Source: ChocPot-Mid sp043804925 (GTDB lineage Bacteria; Bacteroidota; Ignavibacteria; Kapaibacteriales; UBA2268). Taken from it: 64,000 nucleotides of DNA. Positions 51,386-59,933 of this stretch are shown in pieces. The stretch covers positions 103,813-167,812 of the forward strand of contig JAZDIP010000104.1 in NCBI GenBank assembly GCA_043804925.1, written 5' to 3'. Each line of letters opens with the position of its first letter. Positions within the stretch are counted from its first letter, which is position 1. The notes beneath the pieces are model-generated. The model worked only from the letters and a program-made list of their open reading frames with translations, did not search any database and was not told the origin of the DNA. Position numbers and translations under genes: made by a program.

Positions 51386-52125
51386 AAATTAACGATTTTA
51401 ATGCTTATTATGATGAATCTCATGTTCTGAAAGATATTAATATGAGTATTCTGAAGAATAATGTTACAGCTATTATGGGACCTTCAGGTTGCGGAAAAAC
51501 TACATTGATAAGGGCTATTAACAGAATGCACGATTTTACCCCCAGTGCAAGAGTGGAAGGAACAATTTTGCTTAATGATGAAGATATTTATGAAATGGAA
51601 CCTATTATTGTAAGAAGAAAAATCGGAATGGTTTTCCAGAGACCTAATCCATTTCCTACGATGAGCATCTTTGATAATGTTATTGCAGGGTATAAGTTAA
51701 ACGGATTTAAGTTAAGCAAAGACGAGAAAAATTTTATTGTTGAGGATTCTTTAAGAAAAGCTGCGATGTGGGACGAGGTAAAGGACAATCTCCATAAAAA
51801 GGGTTCATTTCTTTCCGGAGGCCAGCAACAAAGACTATGCATAGCACGAGCTTTGGCTATGAAACCGGAAATACTCCTTCTCGATGAGCCGACTTCTGCT
51901 TTGGACCCGAAAGCAACTGCTCATATCGAAGAATTAATTTCCGAATTAAAAAATTATGTAACGATGATAATGGTTACTCACAATATTGCCCAGGCGGCAA
52001 GAATTTCAAATTATACGGTTTTTTTGTATCTTGGGGAATTGGTGGAATACGATAAGACAAATAAAATGATGACAACGCCAAAGGATAAGAGAACTGAAGA
52101 GTATTTGACGGGGAAGTTTGGATAA
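51367..52125 (+). CDS. pstB: Phosphate ABC transporter ATP-binding protein
   Basis: 252 residues. Walker A GPSGCGKTT is near 38-46, the Q loop is in VFQRPNPFPTMSIFDNV, the signature LSGGQQQRLCIARAL near 149-163, Walker B ILLLDEPTSALDPKA, and the switch His is in MVTHNIAQAARI. QRPNPFPTMSIFDNV is typical of PstB among ABC ATPases. It powers PstCA. Confidence 0.98.
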   Translation: MESKVLKINDFNAYYDESHVLKDINMSILKNNVTAIMGPSGCGKTTLIRAINRMHDFTPSARVEGTILLNDEDIYEMEPIIVRRKIGMVFQRPNPFPTMSIFDNVIAGYKLNGFKLSKDEKNFIVEDSLRKAAMWDEVKDNLHKKGSFLSGGQQQRLCIARALAMKPEILLLDEPTSALDPKATAHIEELISELKNYVTMIMVTHNIAQAARISNYTVFLYLGELVEYDKTNKMMTTPKDKRTEEYLTGKFG

Positions 52126-52129
52126 TAAG

Positions 52130-52172
52130 AAGTTATGAGTTATGAATTTTAAATTGAGAATTATAAATTAAT
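52130..52172. repeat. Heptad-like AGTTATG/AATTATA repeats between pstB and phoU
   Basis: AGTTATGAGTTATGAATT followed by TTAAATTGAGAATTATAAATT continues in roughly 7-bp steps. Confidence 0.5.
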
Positions 52173-52251
52173 AATACTTCTTGTGAGTAGAAAATTTGTT
52201 AAAAAAGCATGTAAAAAAGGACGTGTAAAAAAATATTAAATAGGTGTGAAT

Positions 52252-52899
52252 ATGATTGAAGAACAAATAAATAAATTGAAAGGCAGAATTGTCAGCTTCA
52301 CTTATCATGTTGAAAATATGCTTAAGAAAAGCATTCAGGGATTAATTGAACTTGATAAAAAGATATTAACGGATGTTATCGAAATAGAGGAAAAGGAAGC
52401 GAATAAACTTGATAACAGTATTGAAAAACAATGTATTGCGGCAATAGCTCAGTTTTCTCCCAAAGCGATGAATTTGAGAACTCTTCTTATGATTATGAAG
52501 ATGAATAAAGATATTGAACGGATGGCAGACCATTGTGCTAATATATCTTATAATGGCAGAGATATAATAAAACGGGACAGCCATAAGCAGAAATTCTTTC
52601 AGATGATTGAGCAAATGGCTGATGAGGTAAAGGTTATGCTGAAACACAGTATAGAATCTTTTGTTGAAGAGGATATTGAATTAGCTAAAAGTGTCCGTAA
52701 AAGAGATGAAAAGGTTAATAAGTATCAGTCTGATTTGACTAAATACTTCATACAAAAAATGAAAAAGAAATCTGATATGGTTGAATGTTCTTTGTTTTTT
52801 ATTAATATAGTTAATAATCTTGAAAGAATCGCGGACCTGTCAACCAATATAGCGGAAGATGTGGTTTTTGCCTTTGAGGGTAAGGTTATTAAGCATTGA
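52252..52899 (+). CDS. phoU: Phosphate signalling protein PhoU
   Basis: 215 residues, all-helical, two three-helix PhoU repeats. Metal-binding motifs are KEANKLDNSIEKQC (E-K-x-N/D type) in the first repeat and RDEKVNKYQSDL in the second. DIERMADHCANISY and NLERIADLSTNIAED are the diagnostic DxERxxDxxxNIxE motifs. PhoU passes the transporter status to the sensor kinase encoded next. The ATG at 52252 has AGGTG upstream. A GTG at 52246 is the alternative. Confidence 0.96.
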   Translation: MIEEQINKLKGRIVSFTYHVENMLKKSIQGLIELDKKILTDVIEIEEKEANKLDNSIEKQCIAAIAQFSPKAMNLRTLLMIMKMNKDIERMADHCANISYNGRDIIKRDSHKQKFFQMIEQMADEVKVMLKHSIESFVEEDIELAKSVRKRDEKVNKYQSDLTKYFIQKMKKKSDMVECSLFFINIVNNLERIADLSTNIAEDVVFAFEGKVIKH

Positions 52900-52956
52900 T
52901 AGTCGTCAGTCGATAGTCGTCAGTCGATAGTGAACAGTGAATAGTGAATGTTGTAC
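52900..52956. repeat. Heptad array GATAGTCGTCAGTC between phoU and the kinase gene
   Basis: 14-bp units GATAGTCGTCAGTC occur about twice, then diverge into GATAGTGAACAGTGAATAGTG. The array abuts the phoU stop. Confidence 0.75.
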
Positions 52957-52975
52957 TAAAAATAGATGTGAGATT

Positions 52976-54703
52976 ATGAATAAAATATTTAATAAAATTT
53001 TTGGGATTTACCTGGCAGTTATAATACCGTTGACAGGTATTATTTTATTATTGATTTTCAACATCGTTCATGAGCATTATTTAATAACTATCACAAGAGA
53101 TTTAAAACGGCTGAACTATTCAATTCAGGACCAGGTAAGACCATATGTTCTCGAAGCCAACTCTCAGGAACTTCAGCAAAAAATTATTAATATAAATAAA
53201 AAAATAAAAGCACGAATTACAATTATTGATTTAAAAGGAGTTGTACTCGCAGACTCTGATGAGAATCCTAAAAAAATGGAGAACCATGCAGGAAGAATTG
53301 AAATTGCAAAAGCGATGTCCGGTAAAATGGGCAGTTCGCTGAGACATAGTGTTACAGTTAAAAAGGATATGCTTTATGTAGCTCTTCCATTGAAACATGC
53401 CGATAATATTATAGCTGTGGTTAGGGTTAGTCTTTATGTTGACCGTATTGATACATTATATAGTGAGTTAAGAAATAAAATTTTACTGATTACAATAATC
53501 GTAATTTTTATATCAATCGTTGTTTTGTTTTTCTTTTCAAAAAATATTACCGATCCTATTAAAGAATTAGCGGCAGCTTCTTCCAGGTTTGCTATGGGTG
53601 ATTTTAACGCCAAAGTTTTTATCAATAATAATGATGAATTGAAAGAACTGGCTGATAGTTTCAATTTAATGACTGATAAAATTAAAGAGCTTTTTGGAAA
53701 TCAATCTATGTATCAAGAGGAGCTTCAGAGAATACTGGGTTCAATGCAGGAAGGTTTGGTACTCCTCGACAAAGATAATAAAATAGTAATGCATAACAAG
53801 AGTTTCCGTAAAACTGTAAATTCAGACGATATTAATTACAGGTTCTACTGGGAAGTTTTGAGAGATTCAGAAGTTCAGAAGCTGGTTGACCGGGTTAGAA
53901 AAAAAAGGTCAAGAAAGACAACTGAAATAGAACTAAATAATATATCTTACATGTGTAGTGCTAATTATATACAAACTAAAGACGAAATCGTATTAGTCCT
54001 TTTTGATATTTCCGAAAGAAAACAATTGGAGGATATGAAGCGGGATTTTATTGTTAATGCTTCACACGAATTGAGAACTCCTTTGACAGCTATTCATGGT
54101 TTTGTTGAAACTTTAGAGGAAGAAACAAAAGGCAGTTACAGCAAGTATCTCGATGTTATCAAACGCCATACTACAAGATTGATTGCTATAGTGGAGGATA
54201 TGCTGACAGTTTCTAAGCTGGAGGATGATAGACTAAAAACACAGATTTCCGATATTGATTTTAAGAAATTGATTGAAGATATTTTGACAATTTTTTATGA
54301 TAGAATTAAAGAAAAAAAATTAAAGATTTCATATAATATTTCTAAGGAAACGAAAACATTTAAAGGTGATTTCTTTAAAATTGAACAGTTGTTTATTAAT
54401 TTGATTGATAATGCCATTAAATATACTCAATCAGGTGAAATAAAAATTAGAATTGATGATGAAGAAGATAAAGTATTGATTCAGGTTTCCGATACCGGTA
54501 TCGGTATTGAAGCACAGGATTTGGAAAGGATATTTGAGAGATTTTATACGGTTGATAAATCCCGCTCGAAAAAGAGCAGCGGTACAGGTTTAGGTCTTTC
54601 GATTGTCAAACATATTGTAAATCTACATAAAGGCAGTATCGATGTTTCAAGTTCTGATAAAAAAGGGACAACTTTTTCGATAAGGTTGCCAAGGGAAAGC
54701 TAA
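52976..54703 (+). CDS. phoR: PhoR-like sensor histidine kinase
   Basis: 575 residues. Membrane helix 1 (about 10-32), a periplasmic domain of about 140 residues, helix 2 (about 167-187), HAMP (KNITDPIKELAAASSRFAMGDF), a PAS domain (about 245-345), HisKA with phospho-His in NASHELRTPLTAIHGF (near 362), and HATPase with N box FINLIDNAIKYT, G1 DTGIGI and G2 GTGLGLSIVKHI. The place after phoU makes it the phosphate sensor. The cognate PhoB regulator is not encoded in the window. The start is set at an ATG near the first membrane helix. Longer frames begin in repeat sequence. Confidence 0.93.
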   Translation: MNKIFNKIFGIYLAVIIPLTGIILLLIFNIVHEHYLITITRDLKRLNYSIQDQVRPYVLEANSQELQQKIININKKIKARITIIDLKGVVLADSDENPKKMENHAGRIEIAKAMSGKMGSSLRHSVTVKKDMLYVALPLKHADNIIAVVRVSLYVDRIDTLYSELRNKILLITIIVIFISIVVLFFFSKNITDPIKELAAASSRFAMGDFNAKVFINNNDELKELADSFNLMTDKIKELFGNQSMYQEELQRILGSMQEGLVLLDKDNKIVMHNKSFRKTVNSDDINYRFYWEVLRDSEVQKLVDRVRKKRSRKTTEIELNNISYMCSANYIQTKDEIVLVLFDISERKQLEDMKRDFIVNASHELRTPLTAIHGFVETLEEETKGSYSKYLDVIKRHTTRLIAIVEDMLTVSKLEDDRLKTQISDIDFKKLIEDILTIFYDRIKEKKLKISYNISKETKTFKGDFFKIEQLFINLIDNAIKYTQSGEIKIRIDDEEDKVLIQVSDTGIGIEAQDLERIFERFYTVDKSRSKKSSGTGLGLSIVKHIVNLHKGSIDVSSSDKKGTTFSIRLPRES

Positions 54704-54795
54704 GTGGATAGAAAAGGATTCAATCCAATTATTATTTTGATATGTTTAAATTTATTGATAAATTGTTTAATTGGAAATAAAATTCTTAATAGATA

Positions 54796-56748
54796 TTGAG
54801 AAAAATAATAATTTTAATTGGTTTGTTATTTTCATTACCTTATACCTGCCCTGCGCAGGATTTGGATTATGATTTACTTGAAAATATCCTTGAAAAAATT
54901 TCAGATGAAACCGGTTCTTCTCCTGAATTTGATGCTATTGAACAATTAATCGAATATCCAATTTATCTAAAACAAACTTCAATTCAGGAGTTTTTACAAA
55001 TTCCCGGTTTTACTACTTCTGAAGCAAAAGCTATTTTAGAAATAACCGGGCTTGATACAATTACAAATTATCAACAATTGTTTATAATTATTAAATTAAG
55101 TGATGAGCAGAAATACCTGCTACAAATCTGTACTTCTTTGGAAAAACCGTTATACCTCGCTGAGAAAAATAAATTTTATTGGAGAACAAGAGTCAAGGAT
55201 TATTTAATTGAGCCACGCGGCTTTACACAAAATAAATTTAAAGGTGATGCACTTGATTTGTATAATCGTTTTACAGGATATTGCGATGGTTTTTCATTAG
55301 GAATTTTGACGGATAAGGACGCAGGTGAGTTATATCTTGCTGATAATTATTCGGGATATTTTTCCGGTGAATTGTCAGGTTTTAAGTTTCTTGTCGGTGA
55401 CTATTATATCGAAACCGGTATGGGAAATATCCTGTGGAAGCCCTTTGCTGTAGGTAAGGGTGCAGAGGTGATTTATCCATCGCTTCAAAGAGGAAGCGGC
55501 ATAAGAGAGTACCGCTCATCAATTGATTACCGAAATTTTCGTGGCTTTGCATTAGAAAAAAGTTTGATTGTATTTGGTAATAACATTAATGTATTGGTGT
55601 GGTACTCCAATGTAAACAGGACAGGGACAATTGAAGATAGCGGTAGGGCTATTGAAGCGGTTTACAGAGCCGGATATTACAGAACTGAAAGTGAAATATC
55701 TAAAAAAAATGCTTTTAATGAAGTTTTGCTTGGGAGTAATTTGGAGTGGAAAAACGATTTTCTTAGTGCCGGTTTTACAGCGATGCACTTGAGATATGAT
55801 AAACCGATTTTATCCGAATCCAAATATGCTTTTTATGGAAAAGAGGGTAATATGCTTTCCGTATATTCTTTTTTTAATTATTCTAATTTTTCGATTGGTG
55901 CTGAATTAAGCAGTGATGCAAATGGAAATGCAGGTATTAAAACAGGTTCTCAAATTGAATTTGGTGATTTTGAATTGGCAATGAATTTTCGTAGTTTCAC
56001 ACCTGATTTCCGTTCCCAATATGGGTACAGCTTCGGGGAAAGTACAGCACCAAATAATGAATATGGACTTTACACAGGTTTAAGATACAAAGGAATTGAA
56101 GATTTTATATTTTCAACTTATGCTGATTTTTATGCTTCATACGAAAGAACGTACTATGTTCCTGAACCAATTCATGGAGATGACTTGTTTTTTCAAACTG
56201 ATTGGAAGATGAGCGATGATGTAAGCACCATGCTTCGCTTTAGTGCAGAAAATAAAACTGATGCCATAAATATTTCCGATAGTTTTAAAGAAGTTTATCA
56301 GAAAGCTATCTACAGATTACGTGTTGAACTAAACGCTCAATTACTGAAGTCCTTATCCGTTCGCTTCAGAACCGAAGCTGATTATGTAAGCTTCAAAAAT
56401 ATTATTGAAAACGAAAGAGGTATTGCAGGTTTTTTGGAGTTAAAATGGTTGCCCTTTGAATTTATGCAAACAGGATGCAGGTTCTCGGCATTTTCGACAA
56501 ACAGCTTTGAATCGGTAGTATATCAATATGAAATGGCAGTACCCGGATATATGACATCAGTTCCTTTGTACGGAGATGGCTATAGGGCTTTAACTTTTAT
56601 AAAAATCTCACCCGTACCAAATATTGATATATGGTTAAGATATTCCATAACGAAGAAGAATAATGTGTCAAGTATAGGAAGTGGCTATCTTGAAATATTT
56701 GGAAAAAAGGATGAGAGAATAATCATTCAGTTAGATTGCAGGTTGTGA
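54796..56748 (+). CDS. Helix-hairpin-helix protein with outer-membrane-barrel-like body
   Basis: 650 residues with a TTG start. Signal peptide about 1-20 (LIGLLFSLPYTCPAQ). Residues about 25-125 hold ComEA-like helix-hairpin-helix units: LIEYPIYLKQTSIQEFLQIPGFTTSEAKAILEI. From about 140 on the chain is a series of aromatic amphipathic strands (FKFLVGDYYIETGMGNILW, FVGxGAEVIY-type) and ends in IIQLDCRL, suggesting a large beta-barrel. This combination is seen in Bacteroidota/Chlorobi proteins of unknown role. DNA binding or uptake is only a suggestion from the HhH units. Confidence 0.75.
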   Translation: MRKIIILIGLLFSLPYTCPAQDLDYDLLENILEKISDETGSSPEFDAIEQLIEYPIYLKQTSIQEFLQIPGFTTSEAKAILEITGLDTITNYQQLFIIIKLSDEQKYLLQICTSLEKPLYLAEKNKFYWRTRVKDYLIEPRGFTQNKFKGDALDLYNRFTGYCDGFSLGILTDKDAGELYLADNYSGYFSGELSGFKFLVGDYYIETGMGNILWKPFAVGKGAEVIYPSLQRGSGIREYRSSIDYRNFRGFALEKSLIVFGNNINVLVWYSNVNRTGTIEDSGRAIEAVYRAGYYRTESEISKKNAFNEVLLGSNLEWKNDFLSAGFTAMHLRYDKPILSESKYAFYGKEGNMLSVYSFFNYSNFSIGAELSSDANGNAGIKTGSQIEFGDFELAMNFRSFTPDFRSQYGYSFGESTAPNNEYGLYTGLRYKGIEDFIFSTYADFYASYERTYYVPEPIHGDDLFFQTDWKMSDDVSTMLRFSAENKTDAINISDSFKEVYQKAIYRLRVELNAQLLKSLSVRFRTEADYVSFKNIIENERGIAGFLELKWLPFEFMQTGCRFSAFSTNSFESVVYQYEMAVPGYMTSVPLYGDGYRALTFIKISPVPNIDIWLRYSITKKNNVSSIGSGYLEIFGKKDERIIIQLDCRL

Positions 56749-57300
56749 TTTATCCCGCATTTTTTTTACGAGCCCATTTAAGTATAAGGCAGGGTCAATA
56801 AGTGATTCGGGTCTTCTTTCTCCGAAAAAATTACCTGCCTGGTAGGGTTGGACGATAGTAACAGGAGCTTTGTAAAGTTCCAGGTGCAGCATTGAAATCT
56901 GGTCTTTTTCTGCCATTTCCTGGATATAATATGGGTCCTGGTAGGAAACTGCTTCCTTGTTTATTACCTTCCCTACTGTACCAATAATATGACCTGCATC
57001 AACAAAATCACCTGTATGAACAAAAATTTCAGCTAATTCAGCATATTTTACAAGTACTTTCTGATTTGTTTTAAGGATTACATAATATGTTTTGTCCCAG
57101 TAAGAATTTTTCTCAGGTGTTGTAAACAAACCTTTATCAATGATATATCCACCTTCCGTTGCAACAACTTCAGAACCTTCGGGTGCTAATATATCAACAC
57201 CACAATGAAATCTATCGCCCCTGTCCTCCCAAAAGGAACCCGGCTCTCCATTGCGAGGTATTGTTTTTTTAAAACTATTTGGTACAGGCCAAACCTTCAT
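56731..57300 (-). CDS. M23-family (LytM-like) metallopeptidase domain protein
   Basis: 189 residues. The zinc site appears as HCGVDILAPEGSEVVA (HxxxD) and a later LHLELY in place of LHFE. Between them lie strands with ILKTNQKVLVKYAELAEIFVHTGDFVDAGHIIGTVG. No signal peptide is visible, which is unusual for peptidoglycan hydrolases. Export may depend on a longer start or the protein may act in the cytoplasm. Its 3' end overlaps the convergent HhH gene by 18 nt. Confidence 0.85.
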   Translation of the reverse strand: MKVWPVPNSFKKTIPRNGEPGSFWEDRGDRFHCGVDILAPEGSEVVATEGGYIIDKGLFTTPEKNSYWDKTYYVILKTNQKVLVKYAELAEIFVHTGDFVDAGHIIGTVGKVINKEAVSYQDPYYIQEMAEKDQISMLHLELYKAPVTIVQPYQAGNFFGERRPESLIDPALYLNGLVKKMRDKSQPAI

Positions 57301-57507
57301 TTATCTTTATTATTTAATAAAATCTGAATATTAAAACATTATATCTATATATTAACACAATAAAACTGAATTTGTTTCATTAATATTAAAAATAACTTTT
57401 ACATTAATCAAAATTACTCAAGAACAATGATTTTTTCAGTAGTTTTATAATCCCTCGAAAAGTAGTATTTGTAACTAAAAGGTTGTCCTAATTACTACTA
57501 CAAAAAA

Positions 57508-58311
57508 TCATCTAAATTTGTAAAATTTATAAACCTCCTGAATAAATTTTTTACCTATTGGATTAGACAATTGATTAGCGGTGTCCATACGTTCGGGATG
57601 CCACTGAACAGCAAGTAAAAAAGGATTATTTTTTTTGTCTTTCCATTCATAAGCTTCAATTAATCCATCCCGGGCATAAGCTGAGGCAACAAACACTTCC
57701 GCTAAGCGATTTACTCCCTGATGGTGGTTTGAATTAACTTCTCCGTAACTAATGCCGCATAATTCCGATAATAATGTGTTTCCAACTACCATAACCTTAT
57801 GAAAGCAATTTTTTGGGTCTTCACATCTATGCGTAACCAGAGAATCAAAATCAGAAGGAATATCAACAATCAAAGAACCACCATAAGCAACATTCAATAT
57901 TTGTTCACCTCTGCAAATAGCCAACATGGGCAAATTTAGCTCCCTTGCCAGCTTAATGATTTCAAATTCCAGAGAATCACGTTTCAAATCAATTTCGCAT
58001 CTTGCGGTGTCGTATCCCTTTCCGTATTTTTCAGGATGAACATCCGGACCACCGGTAAGTACAATGCCGGAACAATCTCTTAAAATTTTTAGTGCTTCAT
58101 CCCTGTCAATATGATACAAATCAATATATTCTATATCCGAATTGAGTTCCATTAGCCATTTTTCGTAATTTTCATAATGTTCCGAACCTTTACCTTTCGA
58201 TAAGGCGACTTTGATATCCGGTTTAAAACATGAAGTCAATAGGCAACTTAATAAAATACCAATTGTTAAGAAAATAAGAGTTATTTTCTTTTCATTATTA
58301 TTTTTTATCAT
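57508..58311 (-). CDS. Class I glutamine amidotransferase-like hydrolase (gamma-Glu-GABA hydrolase family), lipoprotein
   Basis: 267 residues with a lipobox LLTSC (C28), so likely lipid-anchored outside the cytoplasm. The domain matches Peptidase C26/PuuD: SGIVLTGGPDVHPEKYG, the nucleophile Cys in MLAICRGEQILNVAYGGSLIVDI, NSNHHQGVNRL and the catalytic His/Glu in VQWHPERMD. PuuD cleaves gamma-glutamyl-GABA, and other members act on folate polyglutamate or related isopeptides. An exported form is less usual. Its start overlaps lpxK by 14 nt, so it is cotranscribed with the lipid A genes. Confidence 0.87.
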   Translation of the reverse strand: MIKNNNEKKITLIFLTIGILLSCLLTSCFKPDIKVALSKGKGSEHYENYEKWLMELNSDIEYIDLYHIDRDEALKILRDCSGIVLTGGPDVHPEKYGKGYDTARCEIDLKRDSLEFEIIKLARELNLPMLAICRGEQILNVAYGGSLIVDIPSDFDSLVTHRCEDPKNCFHKVMVVGNTLLSELCGISYGEVNSNHHQGVNRLAEVFVASAYARDGLIEAYEWKDKKNNPFLLAVQWHPERMDTANQLSNPIGKKFIQEVYKFYKFR

Positions 58312-59332
58312 GATTCTTCCTTATTTTACCTTTTAATATCTCTTTCAGTTCATTTTCTCCTTCTACAATTTTTATAAATATCGGGAATACCAATAAATAA
58401 ATATTATTTGAAGCAAAAATATTGCCAAATTCCTTCAATTTAACTGCATCCTTTTCTGTTGTTGCCAAACAATTGATATTTGCTTTTCTACATTTGTTTA
58501 AAATATACTCAATATCTGAATTTTTATAGTAATGATGGTCATCATATACAATTTTCTCTACCAGTTTGTACCCCATTGCTTCAAGCATAATCCTGAAATT
58601 TTTTGGTTTGGCAATTCCACACACAGTAATGATATTTTTAATATTGGAAGATAAGATGGGTGAATCTTTTAATTTATTGTCGGAAATCAAATACTGCTCT
58701 CCATGAACAACTTTTAAGTTAAGTAGCAATTTATTTTCTATAAATTTCTCAATTTGATGATTATTTATGTCAATATTCCCAATTAAACCGATTATATCAG
58801 CTCTTTGGATTGATTCAAGCGGCTCTCGTAACCTACCTTTTGGAATAAGATAAGGATTGGAAACAGTATCCGAATCCATTAATAATATATCCAAATCCCG
58901 AAATAATTGCCTGTGTTGATATCCATCGTCAACAATAATGCAATCAATATCAAACATGCTTTCTGTTCTTAAAGCACCTATATATTTCATATCATGAGCC
59001 AGTACCGGAACATTTAGCGATTCTGCAAGTAATAGCATTTCATCACCACCGGTTTTTGCATCAGTCAATATTGAATTTCCGTCACATACGATAACCTCTC
59101 CTTTACTTTTTCTTTTATACCCTCTACCGACAATTGCAGGATGAAAACCTAACTCTTTTATCATTTTAGTCAGTGTAAGAACAAAAGGTGTTTTACCGGA
59201 ACCACCTATTGACAAGTTTCCAACACTAATAACCGGAGAAACACATTTGTGGATTTTTGCTTTTCCGCTGTCGAAATTCTTATTTCTTCTATCAACTGCG
59301 ATTTTGAATATTTTTGATAATATTTTTTTCAT
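58298..59332 (-). CDS. lpxK: Tetraacyldisaccharide 4'-kinase
   Basis: 344 residues. It adds the 4'-phosphate to the lipid A disaccharide at the inner membrane. The P-loop region VISVGNLSIGGSGKTPFVLTL (about 34-54) is characteristic of LpxK, followed by VGRGYKRKSKG, GGDEMLLLAE, IDCIIVDDGYQHRQLFRDLDILLMD and LIPKGRLREPLESIQRAD. CLATTEKDAVKL lies near the C-terminus. The family N-terminal membrane anchor is mostly missing, so the start could lie upstream, but a stop limits that. Confidence 0.95.
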   Translation of the reverse strand: MKKILSKIFKIAVDRRNKNFDSGKAKIHKCVSPVISVGNLSIGGSGKTPFVLTLTKMIKELGFHPAIVGRGYKRKSKGEVIVCDGNSILTDAKTGGDEMLLLAESLNVPVLAHDMKYIGALRTESMFDIDCIIVDDGYQHRQLFRDLDILLMDSDTVSNPYLIPKGRLREPLESIQRADIIGLIGNIDINNHQIEKFIENKLLLNLKVVHGEQYLISDNKLKDSPILSSNIKNIITVCGIAKPKNFRIMLEAMGYKLVEKIVYDDHHYYKNSDIEYILNKCRKANINCLATTEKDAVKLKEFGNIFASNNIYLLVFPIFIKIVEGENELKEILKGKIRKNHDKK

Positions 59333-59348
59333 GGTGAATTAAATAATA

Positions 59349-59933
59349 TTAAGAGTTTAAAATATTCGAACATTGTCGGATTATCTCATCAATCTTATCT
59401 CTTCCTGCATTTTGAGAAATGCTGCTTATTTCAGTTATATTCAACGAAATTTTAGAAAATGGTAGTGGCAAAGAGAACTTATCCCAACTTTTTTTAAATC
59501 TAAATTTACTGCTCATTTTAACATTACAAAGATATAATTTTGTGCCACTTCTTTGAGCCGCAACAACAGCCCCGGGTTTAAATTCATGGTAAGGTCCGCG
59601 TGGTCCGTCAGGTGTAATTAAAACAAGATTATTCGACGCTTTTTCAACTATTTCAGTTAATGCTTCTTTGCTTCCTTTGGAAGAAGAACCTCTTATTAAA
59701 GAGTAATTCCATTTAGATAATAAACCGGACAAAATCTCACCGTCCCTGCTTTGGCTAATGACAGCAACAGGATTCACGTCCGAAAAATATTTCCAAACCG
59801 CTAACATATCTCCATGCCAAAAAGCAAGAATTCCCGGTGATCCAGGATTTGTTCCGGTAATTTGAAACCTCCAAGTCTTGCTGATTATTTTCAACAAATT
59901 TAAAGCTATTCCATATTTAATACTAAGTTTCAT
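59349..59933 (-). CDS. Lysophospholipid acyltransferase-like protein (DUF374)
   Basis: 194 residues. GILAFWHGDMLAVWKYF contains the His of the acyltransferase motif in the DUF374 form, and VLITPDGPRGPYHEFKPGAVVAAQRSGTKLY is the DUF374 core. Such genes are common next to lpxK, kdtA or lpxB, and an acyl transfer in lipid A or phospholipid synthesis is likely, though not demonstrated from sequence. Its start overlaps the lpxB stop by 4 nt and its end is 16 nt from lpxK. Confidence 0.87.
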   Translation of the reverse strand: MKLSIKYGIALNLLKIISKTWRFQITGTNPGSPGILAFWHGDMLAVWKYFSDVNPVAVISQSRDGEILSGLLSKWNYSLIRGSSSKGSKEALTEIVEKASNNLVLITPDGPRGPYHEFKPGAVVAAQRSGTKLYLCNVKMSSKFRFKKSWDKFSLPLPFSKISLNITEISSISQNAGRDKIDEIIRQCSNILNS

